NCBI GenBank assembly: GCA_947095585.1
Contig: OX352763.1
Coordinates: 21,687,462-21,751,461 of the forward strand
Length of the DNA: 64,000 nucleotides
Reading direction: 5' to 3'
Source of the DNA: Nephrocerus scutellatus
Taxonomy: Eukaryota > Arthropoda > Insecta > Diptera > Pipunculidae
Part shown: positions 1 through 11,850 of the stretch, one piece after another
Numbering within the stretch: position 1 is the first letter of the stretch
Layout: each line of letters starts with the position of its first letter
Notes under the pieces: model-generated
What the model was told of the DNA's origin: nothing
What the model saw: the letters and a program-made list of their open reading frames with translations, nothing else
The model's database searches: none
Program-made: the position numbers and the translations under genes

Positions 1-838
1 CTTCCGCGAGAGACTTTAAAAACCGGTTTACTCATGCGAGCTTTTCGAGCTTATTTCTCTTCACGACGTCATCATCGTTGTATCGCTTGTAGATCTCGTC
101 ATTGTAGAGTCTCCGGAAACGTCCTTCCTTCCATATGCGGCTAACAATTCTCCGTCAAACTTTCCTCTCGAACGTGACATAACGGTCAGAGTACTCTATG
201 ATAAGCACCCAAATCACGGACCCATATGTAAATACTGGTGTGACAATTATCGTCTTATACACCATCAGCTTCTACCTTATGGTAAATTCTTGGAGAGTTC
301 GGCAGAATATAGAAGGCTTTGTTGGCTTTAAGCAATCGTGACAATCTTTCTAGTTCCTTGCTGTTTTTGGCTACTCCGAGATAATTATGGTTTAAATTCA
401 GGCTTCACTATCTTAACCAAAGGTCCCATGTTGGATCTGAAGCAACCCTAGGTTTCTAGATGCCTAATCTGGATGAAAGCTTCTTGTACAGCCCTTGTGT
501 TTGCACCAATGATGTCAATATACTGTCAGGGTAAGCCAGTATGGACTTATTAAGGATTGTTCTTTTCCCCGTTACATCAGAGTCTCTGATGCCAGATGCT
601 GGCCAGTCCATACCCTTGTTGGAGCCCATTATATGTAGATGACGAATATTTGGGAAACCTAATTCTCCTACGTTATACTCTGGCTGTGTCATGCTTATGT
701 GGGCTTTAAAGATTATAAACAGATTCTTAAGTGAGTTAATCGGTCATTGGTTAAACTTCCAGTTGTCTGGGGAACCCTCTGTAGGTGCGTAAAAGCTTAT
801 GAGGCTTATGTTGTTAAATTTGTTCCGCCAGCGAAGGG
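1..838 (-). mobile_element. RTE-type non-LTR retrotransposon fragment, internally deleted, cut by the window edge
   Basis: Read on the minus strand this is a decayed LINE. At 838-770 it encodes the endonuclease piece ISLISFYAPTEGSPD, matching INVHPPTEDSPDEE in the copy at 16684. It then jumps to reverse transcriptase at about 700, with GSNKGMDWP (a decayed GLRQGDGLA) followed by IRDSDVTGKRTIL and LAYPDSI, where the YADD catalytic motif should be. From about 300 to 1 come the C-terminal pieces VFTYGSVIWVL and GRFRRLYNDEIY, which match LTYGSETWVL and GRFRRLYDDKIC at 59730 and 59820. The part between endonuclease and RT is deleted and stops and frameshifts are present. It continues left of base 1. 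RTE elements copy their RNA back into DNA at a nicked target; this copy cannot. Confidence 0.85.
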
Positions 839-1532
839 TCCATAGACTTTTATTTATTGTTTTAAATAACGATAACGCTGAGTTTCATTCTTTTGTTGAC
901 TTAGGAAGCTTAGGAAACTTTTTCATGACAGCTGTATAAGTCACTTAATGGAAATCTGATAAATTTTGCGGCTTTTAATTGTTCAAGCTCAATTGTACTC
1001 TCTTGTGCACCAAGACATATTAAGTTCCGAGACTTTTCCGATTTGCACAGTTCTGTTTATGAAACTGTTACGTGGAGGACTCAAGACCTGTCAGTTGCTG
1101 ACCTTCAAATTCTAGCATCTGTGGACTTAAATCGCCAAAAAATGGATTGCTCTAAATAGAGCGAATGTGAGATGCAAAATCTGCTACAAAGTAAAGCCAG
1201 ACTTTCAAGTTGCATGGTTGCACCCTCAAGCCGCGTACCATTCAACTTCCGTGAGAACAAAATAATTTTGATTTATTGCGTTTACATGGCGAAAGCCATG
1301 TCGAAACATTACGACCATCACGATCAGGAAAGCTAACTGCAATAGCGACAGCAACAGCGACACCAACAACAACACGACAGATAACTTCAATTATTGCAAT
1401 TCGTTCACTTGGCGTAAGATACTTCCTATAGAAGTTGCGAGATCTGCGGTAGTTAGAGAGAGTAAGACAGACGAGAACGATCAAATGTTGTTCATAACGC
1501 ACCATCGCGTTTGTGGGCAATTTAAGTCCGAT

Positions 1533-1533
1533 G

Positions 1534-1560
<27 letters not shown>
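1533..1560. repeat. (GACA)n microsatellite
   Basis: About seven near-perfect tetranucleotide units. Confidence 0.95.
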
Positions 1561-1564
<4 letters not shown>

Positions 1565-1992
1565 CAGCTCTCAATTGAAATGCACGCAGCACAGACACAA
1601 ACACACGCATGAACATAAGCTCTTTACTGGCAATTGGCAATATCCGAGCAACGCGATCTATCTCTATCTCTGAATCGTTTGCACACTCGATCCGACGCTA
1701 GAGATCTCGATCAAGGTGCAAGGTTGCAAGGTCTAACCAATTTTAATTTCCCATAAAGTAGTCGAGTCAAGTGTTGGCCGTGTCGCCGATCGCTGTGCCA
1801 TGCAGTAGCCGGCCTAAATCACAGCGGATACGCAATGAAATGAACATCGGAAAACGCGCGCGCGGCGGCGGCGGCTGATCGGATCGCGCGATCACCTCGC
1901 AGTAGCGCAGGGAAGTTGTAATAATTATTCAGGGGCAACGCAGTGTGTAGTTGCTGCAATTTCAATTATACACCACACGCTATCATGCGAGC

Positions 1993-2049
1993 GCAACAAC
2001 AACCAACAACAACAACAAAAAACACTAGAAACAACAACAACAACAACAG
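1993..2049. repeat. Interrupted (CAA)n microsatellite
   Basis: CAA-rich tract interrupted by CC, AAAA and a short non-repeat stretch; the same trinucleotide class recurs on either strand at 8240 and 53308. Confidence 0.9.
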
Positions 2050-2833
2050 TGACGACGAACTATCCAACTCAACTGAATAAATGCGCGCGGAGACGCAAGT
2101 ATGCGGACGTAATTTACATTTACAGAAAAATCAGTGCACAGCCCCGCCGAGGCACCACACGATGCCCGCACTCCGAGCAACAAAAACTGCGAGCGTACCA
2201 AGGGATGGATGAGTGTGGGGGAGGGGGTGAGTGTATCTATTAGTGCTGCACTACACTTTGCACCTAAACCAAATCTGCGTTGGCAGCGCTCTACGAGTGC
2301 CCGCATTCATCTCAGCACCATTCAGCGCGATCAGTGGAAAATATCTCGACGCGCTTCGTTGCATCGCGCATGCGTTAATTAACAAAATTAGTATCCCACG
2401 CCTGATTTATGAATTAACGGCTGATCTGATCGTACGTACGGATGCATCAGCATGTGATGTACTCACCGCAGAAGTTCGCAGCAACAAGCGCAAATGCATT
2501 TGCGCATGCGCGCCATCTCGACAGCCCGCCAGTCTAACAAAAATTGTTTACGGCTTGGTCATGTTTTTGAGATTTATGCCGAATGAATGCTAATCGAATG
2601 CGGAATGTGCGCACGATATTGTGTGTGTGTGTGTGTTTGTGCTTCCTGCCTGCCGTGTTTGGGCTGCAGCGCGGCGCTCTAACGGTAACACGGCACAGCA
2701 CAGCACAGCTTCATTTACGCACCACACGTCGGGAAATTGATTAGAAAAACCTTTGCTCAGCTGCATGTTCACAGAGGCAACTATACTCTCCTCAAGATCA
2801 ATTGGATGTTGGCCGACTGGAGTTGCAGGTCTA

Positions 2834-2853
2834 ACGACGACGACGACGACGAC
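2834..2853. repeat. (CGA)n microsatellite
   Basis: Six perfect CGA units. The same trinucleotide class (CGA/TCG) recurs at 8002, 8932, 42883 and 57525. Confidence 0.95.
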
Positions 2854-4164
2854 GGTGCACCCGACTCGTGCACTCGCTGATTACTGCGAGGGCGGACATT
2901 TTCCAATATTCGCTCCAGAGGGGGGATGGGAGCAGGAGACTAAGCCTGATGTATTCAGCAAAGGAGAATAGGAGGCGTTGGGTGGCTTGTTAGCATCAGC
3001 GCAAGGTATTTACGTAAAAACTCGCACTGCAGCATGAGTTGATGATGGCTGACGATGCGACACTAATTCTCAGGCTGCCTGCGCCTTCTTTCAACTGATC
3101 GGCGGCCCCGGCCTGGCCCCTACCTACCGTACTACCCTACCCTTCTTGATCAAACAAACAACAAATAACAATTATACCGTTAAGCTACCGAGCTCAGCGG
3201 TCCTGTTGTTGAAACAGTGTTAATTGCGCTAATAAATAATATTTCTTCCCGTGCGCCGGCTATGCAGGAAAAGTGCAACAATGCGTCTGCAGCGTGGTGC
3301 GTCGTGGCCACAGACTCGCACGCTGCATTTCACTGAGCAACAGGCAGGCGCTCAAGCTTATATCAAGACCCAGAGGGAATCGCAGATGCTTTAGAAATGA
3401 TGTGGTGGTGAAAGGTGCTAGGACGGACGCTTACAGTTGTATGTGTGTGTGTGTGTGCTCTAAATTATCTACGTATGCCACAGTGCCTCAAGCGAAAGAT
3501 CCCGCTTCACTGTCAGCGGTAATTAGTCGGTATTGTCGATGAGATTTTGACAGTCGCGCCTTGCAATGTCGGTGATCTGCTGTCGCGTATACACTTGTTG
3601 CTGGCTATGCACACAGATTTTGATTCAGTAATTGGAAGCGAGTGTGGGCGATGATGATGGGATTTTGATTTTATGAAAACTCTACTCCTCGAGGATGTTT
3701 GTTGACAGTTCGATAGGACAGCAGGAGCAACAGCAGTAGACAGAGTAGACTCAAGGCGGCGAAGACGAAGTTGCTACAAAAATGTTGTTGTTAATTGACA
3801 GGTTGTAGTGACAGAAAGTTGTATTGACTGTGTGTGTGCGTGTGTGTGTTTGGAGGGTGGCACAACATGGCGAGTAAGCATTTCTGACAGGTGACTTGTC
3901 CACTGTATGTCTTGCTTGTGCTTGGTGGAACATTTGACACCCATCACTGCATTTGCCTCTGATTGCAAGCGGTGGCACAAGTGGTATTGCATCTACAGCC
4001 ATCATGATGAAGTTTTATGATTGAACATCTGATAATCTAACTGCAGTAACTGGTCATCAGCTAAGTCGGGTTTAGTGTTGACATTTTTTTGTTTTTTTTT
4101 TCAAATCACTTATTTTCTTCATATCGATCTCTATAATGTAGTGTTAGTAATATAATAAAGAAAC

Positions 4165-6470
4165 TTACAGGCTTACCCTAGCCCAATTGGCTGATACTGC
4201 GACCTAAAAAGATCTATTGTATCGTAGGGTGTAACTAATCTAAGAGAGTTGCTACCTTTCTAATGAAGGATAGTATGTTGTTAGTGGCAGAATTACGCAG
4301 ATCTGCCGACGAACATAATGCCTTATAGAAAATAAGTCTCCTTAGCCAGATCAAACCTGGACAGTCACAGACGATGTGCCCAGATGTCTCATCCTCCTCC
4401 AGATAGAAACTACATTCGTGTTTGAGCCCAGATTCATTTTGCTAAGATGATATCGCAAGCCACAGTGACCTGTGAGAAAGCTCACAAGCTTTATGATGCT
4501 ATCCTTGTTTAGATCAAGGATTTCCTTATAAAAAAAGGGCCTGATTAACCGTCTAGGCTGTCTAAGCCCTGGAATATTATCCCAGTGGGCGAGGCGAAGT
4601 TACTTTCCCATTTATTAATCATCGCTGTGGTGGTAGCCCAGCTGATACCACAGTAAGGTTCTGGTCCTAAAAACGCAGATTCTGAACCAGCCTGTTAGTT
4701 GCCTGCAACACCCTGGTGACCAGGGACCGAACCGAGCTTTACCCTGTTGGGATCTGCCAGGGATTACAGTGCATCTTAGCAGCATTTAACTGATTTACAG
4801 TCCATTATGCTGGACGATAGCGCTTTCAGTGCTGCCTGACTATCTGAAAAGATATAAATTCGACCACCATATGATGGCCGCATACGTGATAATTGGTTGC
4901 ACCATCATGGTGTAATCCAATGTTTCATTTTAGAATTAAGACCCCAAGTTCTGCCGTAGTGGTGTCTACAAGCCCACATGGCACTGGTGGCAGGTTCAAT
5001 GGCGGATTTGATATGAAATTTCCAATTTACACGTTTATCAAGGATGACTCCGAGATATTTAACCACTCTGGAATACTCTAAAGTAGTGGCTTTTAAGATG
5101 ATAGGTTCCACATATCGACAACCTTCGGCACTAGAACGGTTTTCCAAGGATTTATGGAACTGCACCATTTTAAGACGTGAAGTAACACACCTTGCATGAC
5201 ATTTGTTATGATCGTGCTGTACTTACCACTAATTATGATCACCAAATCAACAGCATAACCAATAGCGATGTAGCCTGATCTATGCAGATCGGCTAGAAGG
5301 TTGTCTATGACGACTGACCATACAAGGGGTGAAAGTACGCCTCCTTGCTGGCAGCCTTTAGCTGCAGTCATCGACGCGGACATTCCCCTTGAGGAGGAAG
5401 TAATGACTTGACTTTCAAGCATGGTCCTTATCCATTGATTGGTCGAGCCCTCGATGCCTTTGTTACTTATTGCTCTTGTTATTGAGTCGTAGCCAGTGTT
5501 ATCGAAAGCAACCTGAATGTCAAAAAAAGCACACAGAGTTATTTCTTTGGAACGAATAGTTCCTTCTATCTTTTTAACTAGGTTCTAGAAGGGCAACCTC
5601 TGTGGTTTTTCCTTTCCTGTATGCGAAGGGCTAGAAGTATTTAGCCAGGCTCTGATATGAACATCATAAGTCTCTCCATAATTTTGAGAACAAATGATGT
5701 TAGACTTATAGGTCTGTATGAATTAGGCAGCTCACTAGAATGAAGATAACCTTAATACTTCTCCAGGTATACGGAATGTAACCCTAGTTGTAGGTGGCTC
5801 TAAATAAAGCAATCAACCCCGACAAAATGAGTTCAATTTGCCTCTATAAGAGCGCTGGCAAATGCCATCTCCGCCGGGGGCCTTGAATGGTTTGAAGGAG
5901 CATACGGCCCATTTAACCTTATCTGGACTAAATATTTTTCCCGATAAACTATTTATCTTGCTCTCAATGCGTGCCCTAAAATTAAGAGGATTAGGGTGTG
6001 TACGTTTAACATAAGTAGACGAACCGGGGAAATTAACTTGAAGTAGCGCACTAATTGTGTCCTCACAGTCCGACGTGTAGTTACTATTTGTCTTCTTCAG
6101 TAAGCTTATACAGTTCGTCTGATCCTTCACGAGTGCCTTGTAGATTTGTGCCGGTACTAGCATATCAGCAATGTTTTCACAGCATTTCCTCCATGTGGCT
6201 CTCAGTTCAGAGTTATACTCCGTTAGGGCGAACCTATATTCGTACCAGCTGTTCATGCGTTTAGCAGTGTTTGGTTTGGTTTGGTTTAGCTAAGTTTGGC
6301 CAGCCGGTCATTCCACCAGTGATCCTTACGTTTACTCGAACTGGTTTTGGGGACACAGCTGCGATAGAGGAAGTAAGCAACATATCATTTAACTGATAAG
6401 CTATCTCATCTCAGTCCAGTATGAACTTTATGGGAGTAGGTAGCATATTTATCTTGTCATATATAGCAGG
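4165..6470 (-). mobile_element. RNase H-bearing non-LTR retrotransposon (I/LOA/R1 group), decayed copy 1
   Basis: Minus-strand LINE remnant. In element order: the end of the endonuclease region near 6300-6440 (pieces YQLNDML and, in another frame, WWNDRLAKL); the RT linker at 6256-5813 with GKIFSPDKVKWAV and FKAPGGDGI; the RT core at 5422-5093 with GCQQGGVLSPLVW and GYAVDLV; RT C-terminus at 5168-4905 with VKYLGVILDKRVNW; a partial RNase H near 4900-4700 with VKLGSVPGHQGVAGN; and a cysteine-rich tail near 4430-4370 resembling CRFCLEEDE...HIVCDCPGL. The YADD motif is mutated to YAVD and the first half of RNase H is missing relative to the sister copy at 39455-41860. Group assignment rests on the RT plus C-terminal RNase H order; LOA, I or R1 cannot be separated here. 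Confidence 0.85.
5093..5422 (-). pseudogene. Reverse transcriptase core, YADD mutated to YAVD
   Basis: An open stretch of 109 codons inside the LINE at 4165-6470. It holds the RT motif B region GCQQGGVLSPLVW (family form CPQGGVLSPLLW) and the catalytic box as GYAVDLVI at about 5240-5260, where the first metal-binding aspartate is replaced by valine. This substitution alone should abolish polymerisation. The frame is lost on both sides. Confidence 0.8.
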
Positions 6471-6479
6471 CTATATGAG

Positions 6480-6655
6480 TATTTATTATATAAATGACCT
6501 AGTAGTGACCATTTTTATCTATCGATGTAACTTTTTTTTGTTATTCAGTCTAAGTCTTAGTCTAACACTGTTAGACTTTTTTTAATTAAAATTGGATAAA
6601 AAAACCTTAATATATAAAATAACATAGAAAATATATACAACATACATACCCCTAA
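6480..6655. other. AT-rich spacer between two LINE remnants
   Basis: AT-rich sequence with T and A runs and no motif recognised. Confidence 0.4.
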
Positions 6656-6659
6656 TTCG

Positions 6660-7290
6660 CCAAAAATAATTCGGAAAATGATGATGAGGGTATATTCTAA
6701 GAAAAACTCTGTTTTACTGTAAGGGTCTATCTTAATGTCCGCTGTGAGTGTGTCTGATCTAAGCTCTTCAGAGAACGTGACTAGATGTACTCAATGAGGC
6801 ACTCCGATATCTAAATCGGAATACCTGAATACCTCATCTCTCACCAGATCAATGCTGCCATCCGATTCGTCAACACCAGAATGAATAGCCTCAAAATGCC
6901 TACCTATAAGGCTGAATTTGTCAACGTTGGAGTCGATGACAAAATAATCACCGACTCTTCGTAGTGCTGGAAATCCCGACCTGTTGTAAGAATGGCTCAC
7001 TTAATAGCAACCCTAACAGGCGGCCAAAAAACGATTAATCTGCGGAAACATGTTCCTAGAATCGGATCTTTGCATGTTTTTGATTTTTTGCCGCCAAAAG
7101 TCACTGATGCTCTTCCGAAACTGTTGGCTCAAGAGTTAGTTAGTTAAGCCATCAGCCTAACCAGTTCATCCTGGCGTTCTCTATCGTCAAAGCGACGATA
7201 GATACCATTGATCCGAGTGGGAAGATAATTTGTATATCTCTGTAGGGCTTTTATGTAACTATTCTGATAACATTCCATAGAATTCCGACT
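6660..7290 (-). mobile_element. Jockey-like LINE fragment: linker before the reverse transcriptase
   Basis: Minus-strand coding remnant read across two frames. About 7290-7160 gives LQRYTNYLPTRI and RRFDDRERQDEL. About 7110-7030 gives RKSISDFWRQKIKN then RNMFPQINRFF. About 6960-6790 gives DSNVDKFSLIGRHFEAIHSG. The order 'fibre of charged residues, xFWxxKI, MFxxI, DKxxLIGxHFEAIH' is that of the region between endonuclease and RT in Jockey-clade elements. No RT motif follows, so the RT was lost. Identification is by pattern only. Confidence 0.55.
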
Positions 7291-7447
7291 CTTTATCTTC
7301 GGTACCGTGACTTTGGATGATCACTTTGGAGTATGATGTCATATGCCCGGTCAATTTCCAATGTTAATGCCATGCATCGATTATTATAATTTGAAAGACA
7401 AAAAAACCATATCCCAGCAGCAGAGTGGGACAATTACCATAAAACAT

Positions 7448-7609
7448 CTGATGATAAGACCGACAGATGACAGGCGGTACCTTCGAACTACCACCTCACC
7501 TCTGATGATAAGACCGACAGATAACATGCGGTACCTTCGAACTACCACCTCACCTCTGATGATAAGACCGACAGATGACAGGCGGTACCTTCGAACTACC
7601 ACCTCACCA
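7448..7609. repeat. 54 bp minisatellite, three copies, open on both strands
   Basis: Three tandem units begin at 7448, 7502 and 7556, with the unit CTGATGATAAGACCGACAG plus 35 further bases. They differ at only a few positions. 54 bp is 18 codons, so plus-strand frame 7343-7645 reads LMIRPTDDRRYLRTTTSP three times and the minus frame is also open across the array. The peptides are most likely a by-product of the period being a multiple of three. Confidence 0.92.
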
Positions 7610-8001
7610 CACCATCGACGAAGAGCTGTTTATTGGATTTACTAAAAGCCGCCTCTAATCGTGACGGCCTGATCGTTTAAATGCAAAATTAAATTTGCCA
7701 TTCGTCAACATCATCACCTCGAGCAGAAGTAAATAAAATATGCCAGCGAACACTTGGAGTATACTCTAAGAGGTCTGCTTCTGAGTTTCTCGCTTCTTAC
7801 CAGATGATAACCCACGCCGTGGTGGAGAGCAAATGCAGTACACGCAGTGCTAAGCTTGACGATCTATGCCACCATTTTTAGTAGCGGGTAGAAGGGAAAA
7901 TTCACTTGCTGGTCTGCCAAGTAAATTTCTTAATTAGAAAATGGCTAATAACTCATATACACAAACAAATAAATATTAATGAGTTTAGAACAGGACGAGT
8001 A

Positions 8002-8029
8002 CGTCGTCATCGTCGTCGTCGTCGTCGTC
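8002..8029. repeat. (CGT)n microsatellite
   Basis: About nine CGT units with one CAT interruption. Confidence 0.95.
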
Positions 8030-8239
8030 TAGTGGCTTTTGGCTTAGCCTGGCTTGGTCCGGTGCAGTATATGTATGCATTTCATATGGTGGCTGGCCAG
8101 AGTTATACACGGCTTCTGAACATGCCAGGTTCTTCCTTTATTGAAGAAGCCTACTGACTGACTGACTACATAAATGACAAGCTCGGCTCACTAGTAGCGC
8201 TCACTTTGTGCGCAATATAACGTAATTCATGTTTAATGT

Positions 8240-8240
8240 T

Positions 8241-8272
<32 letters not shown>

Positions 8273-8273
8273 G
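8240..8273. repeat. (TTG)n microsatellite
   Basis: About eleven perfect units. Confidence 0.95.
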
Positions 8274-8580
8274 CTCCTGTCGGTACGTCCTAACCGCAAA
8301 TGTGGCGAACATGAGTCGCCAAAATGGCATGGCGTGCAACAGCCAAGTAGTAGGTAGACCTTAATTGAAAACAAGATGAAATGTCGGAAGTAACGGCCCT
8401 CCAGTGAGTGAGTGTTGCTATGCCAGTCGGCGTGCACCAACCACTCCAAATATACCTACGTACCATAAAACCCTTAAGTGGTTGGCAGTTACAAGTCCGT
8501 TTACGACATAACTGCGACTTCCACCTGAACATCGTAACTACTGTATTACGAGTTATGCAGATGTTCCCATGCTGGGTGCT

Positions 8581-8606
8581 GCATCGCATCGCATCGCATC
8601 GCATCG
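8581..8606. repeat. (GCATC)n pentanucleotide microsatellite
   Basis: Five perfect units. The same pentamer, in the phase ATCGC, recurs at 49407-49425. Confidence 0.95.
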
Positions 8607-8931
8607 CTTGACGAACGGACATCAAACGATAAAACGCGAGTGTTGTACTCGTATGCCGTTTTATTGCACTTTACAGTGAAGACATTACCAGAGAGCCAGG
8701 CCGGCCAAAACACGGGACTACACACAACAAAGCGCTACCGAGCGGCGCGGCGCTCACTGACCAAAACAAGCGACAAGATCCTCATTAGGATTTGATAGCA
8801 TAGCCGTGCCACGTCGAGACGATGTTTTTTTTTATTGGTCCGAAATCATGTAACTTGTTGTTTTAATTTGGATTTTAACGTTTTAATCTATAATTAATAT
8901 TCGCCAAGGATCAGTTTAAGGACTCGACCGT

Positions 8932-8957
8932 CATCGTCGTCGTCGTCGTCGTCGTCG
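8932..8957. repeat. (CGT)n microsatellite
   Basis: About eight units with one CAT interruption. Confidence 0.95.
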
Positions 8958-9886
8958 ACCTTTGTCTTTGCCACCACAAAACGGGCAGAGAATTCAAATG
9001 TGAATGAATATAATGTATTCTGTTGTCCAGATATACAGACATCCATTCCATCCCATCCCATCCGCATCCGACCGCGCGCCGCTTGCGTGGTAAGCCCATT
9101 TTCAACGATCCCAAAAAAGCACTAAAATCGAATTCACGAATGCGCACAACATCACATCACAGTCGTTCACACTGTGCATGTTCAACTGCTGTTAAGTGCA
9201 GTGCGCACCGGCACAGTACTGCTGCACTGCTGGGCGCGAGCAGTTAATAAAAATTTAAATGTTAATTATTTGAAATTAATCGGTTTGCTGACTCGTCCAT
9301 TTCAGGAGCTTGCCTACCGACGACGACGACTTTTGGACCGCTGGGCGGCCATTACACTAACTTCCATAATATAAGGTATTTTTCTAACGGCTGTCATCGC
9401 AGCAATTGGCAGTAAAGAAATTGACTGACAAACTTCTTGCAGCTTTAAGGTGTCGGCAGCCACAGTGGTGGTAGTCCGTCTATCCAGTGCTCCACACTCT
9501 GGAAATGTACAAATGGCAATTTGCCAGCTGCGCACAAATTTTTCTAATTTCTAATTTACGATGCAGCAGCACACGATTGGGGGGGGTTTCCTGTTTTTCT
9601 GTTGGTTGGTTGGTGTCCCGCATCAAAAAGGAATGCAGGTTCCATACAGGCGGTGAGTGCAAATGCGGCACAAGAAAGTTTCGTGATTTTTGTCAATTAC
9701 GTCCTGAATGAAGAAAACCACTTAAGTAATTTCATTAAGAGCTGCAAGGACACTACTTACTATTAAGTGAAAGAATGAAAGACTTTCCTCTTTCAATACT
9801 CTCAGTGCTCGTATTTTTAATGCACTGATGGCAGAATGCGAAGAAGGAGGACGTCAGGACACCGGACCCCGGTTAAAGAGCCACTT

Positions 9887-11850
9887 TTTTTTTTAAAATT
9901 GGCACACACGTAAAGGGGTTCGTACTCTTCTACTGCTTGGCACAGCGTCGAAGTTAAGTTTTAGGAAGAGGAGAATAAGAGATGTCCGGGAGCTCGTGTT
10001 TTGAATGCCTGTGGATCGTAGCGATGTGGAAAAACAGATAAACGTCTTGTACGGCTGAAGGAGGAATCTCTGAACTTAACTATACCTACGAAGATGGGCT
10101 TGAGGGTAAACTGATGAGCATTTAGAGAGCGGTTGAATTCAAGGAGAGGTGGCATCCAGCTGGCTTTTTCTCTTAAGCACCTCTGGTGAAAGAAGCGATA
10201 AAAAAAAGTGACAGGCAGGAAACGTCCTGCGGTGCTCAAGGCAATAAATTGACTTCGTTACCGATAAGATTTAACGCTCGCTTTTGTATTCTATCTAGCA
10301 GATGCAAGATAGTCTTAGATGCATGTGACCAGATATGAGAATTGTACTCGAGTTTGGGGCGAATAAACGCCTTTTAGATAGTAGTCAGATCAGAGGGAGT
10401 GAAAATAATATATGAAATATTTCCTGCACCGTGTGAGAAAACCTAAACATTCCGCAGGATTTTTGGCGATGGTCATTCCAACGAAGCTTGTCTTTAACGC
10501 ACATACCGAGAATTGCGAATTTTTTTGTTACCTCGATGCAAGTGCCATTCATTGATAACGGCTTATGATTCGCTCGGACGACAGGAGACAGCACTGTATT
10601 TTAGAAGCGTTAAGTTATACTCTGTTATGTTCTCCCTATTTTATTATGCAGAATTTAACGAGCTTAACGTGTGTAATTCTTTGAGTTCCACATCATGTGA
10701 GGAGGAGGGACGTTCCTCAAACTCATGTGATAAGTTGGGAGTGCTGTCATCGGTGGAAGAGTGAATTGGATTAAAGTAACAGACAAGAGATCATTAATAA
10801 AAATTAGAAAAAGTATCGGCGACCGTAGAGAGCCCTGGGGAACGCCAGCCGTTTAAAGAATGAATTGGATTAGAAGTAACAGACAAGAGATTCATAAATA
10901 AAAATTAGAAATAGTGTTGGGCATAAAACAGAGCCCTGAGGAACGTCAGAACTTACGTGATGTATTACAGATTTCAACCGTCCAAAACAACTTGTATTAA
11001 GCGGCCCAAAAAAAGGTTCTAGTCCAATGATGCAGTTTTTCATCGACGCTATAAGCACACATTTTGTATTGTTTGATTTGTATGCCAAACTTTGTCATAT
11101 GCCTTGGAAATATCGAGTGCAACGGCTTTGTTTTCATCAAATTAATGAATAAACTGGTTCCACTATTCAGCGAGATTTGCCATCAGAAAGTTACCCACGG
11201 TTACTAAGCATTCCGTGAGTTTCAAGATATTTCATGAGCTGATAATTGATTAGCGTTGACCTTGCTAAGAATGGCTGTTAGTACTATGGGTCGGTACGAA
11301 GAAGGAGATGACGGCTCGCTTTTTTTTTTGCTATAGGCTGGACAAAGGCTGTATTCAAACTTCTCGGGAAGAGTCCAGAAGAATAGGATAGATGAAAAAG
11401 CTTAATTGTAATGCAAACTTGGAAGGATTCCTCCTCAGAACTAATGTGTAAATACCATCTGGCCCAGCCGATTTGTGAGTGTTGAGGCGTCAGCAATTCA
11501 CAATCTGCAAGCATGTATCTAGCTGCAAAATGCGGAAGTATTAAGGGTCCGCGGCCCATAGCATCCGTTAAATTCGTCTCGGTGATGTATGTAACTGACT
11601 GATCATATGTGAAGTGTCATATAGCCAAATAATGTGAGGGATAGCAACAAAATTGTCCTTTTAATTTTTTACCCAAAAGCAAATGCTTTGACAGTTCTCT
11701 TACAGTGTTTTGAAGTTAATTTTGGAATTTGTTTTTTTTTTGTCAGTAGGACGACAACGTATTCATTGAGCCACCTCTTTGCGTTACATACGACCACGTC
11801 GATGAATACGTCACCGCAACGGACATTTAGGCTTCAGATAAAATGTCTGG
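9887..11850 (-). mobile_element. Poly-A-tailed LINE (Jockey/CR1-like), decayed
   Basis: Minus-strand LINE remnant whose 3' end is marked by a T-run at 9887-9895 (poly-A on the element strand). In element order: KRWLNEYVVV near 11790; RT start at 11420-11320 with KLFHLSYSSGLFPRSLNTAF and QPIAKK; motif A ALDISKAYDKVWH near 11130-11085; motif B SDVPQGSVLCPTLF near 10950; motif C as STDDST near 10750 (family form YADDST); KFAILGMCVKDKLRWNDH near 10500; and the C-terminus FYRFFHQRCL plus FSRTRRLSVFP near 10200-10040. Stops and frameshifts interrupt it. The last 140 bp occur again at 12772 and the RT start again at 31015-31443. Confidence 0.82.
10762..10945. repeat. 100 bp tandem duplication inside the LINE
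   Basis: The run GAATTGGATTA...GTAACAGACAAGAGA starts at 10762 and again at 10862, exactly 100 bp apart, and is followed in both by the AGAGCCCTGGGGAACG-type RT motif B region. The duplication covers the RT block around SxVPQGS and arose after insertion or in an ancestor of this copy. Confidence 0.85.

Larger units (their letters stand above)
839..4160. other. Element-poor, microsatellite-rich interval without recognisable gene
   Basis: No transposon or host exon recognised. The block has mixed base composition, with a GC-rich CG-alternating stretch near 1853-1890, several CAACAA, GT and CGA runs, and ORFs under 135 codons with no family-like motif. A short T-run with AT-rich DNA near 4085-4160 precedes the next element. 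This could be intergenic or intronic host DNA. Confidence 0.5.
7650..9880. other. Microsatellite-rich interval without recognisable gene
   Basis: No element or exon recognised. It contains TCG, TTG and GCATC runs (listed separately) and ORFs under 111 codons lacking family motifs. It may hold host regulatory or intronic DNA. Confidence 0.45.

Noticed and set aside
1242..1640. 132-codon minus ORF with hydrophobic repeats (VCLSVCLSIGL)
   Set aside because: The repeated residues come from the GACA microsatellite at 1533-1560; no other sign of coding.
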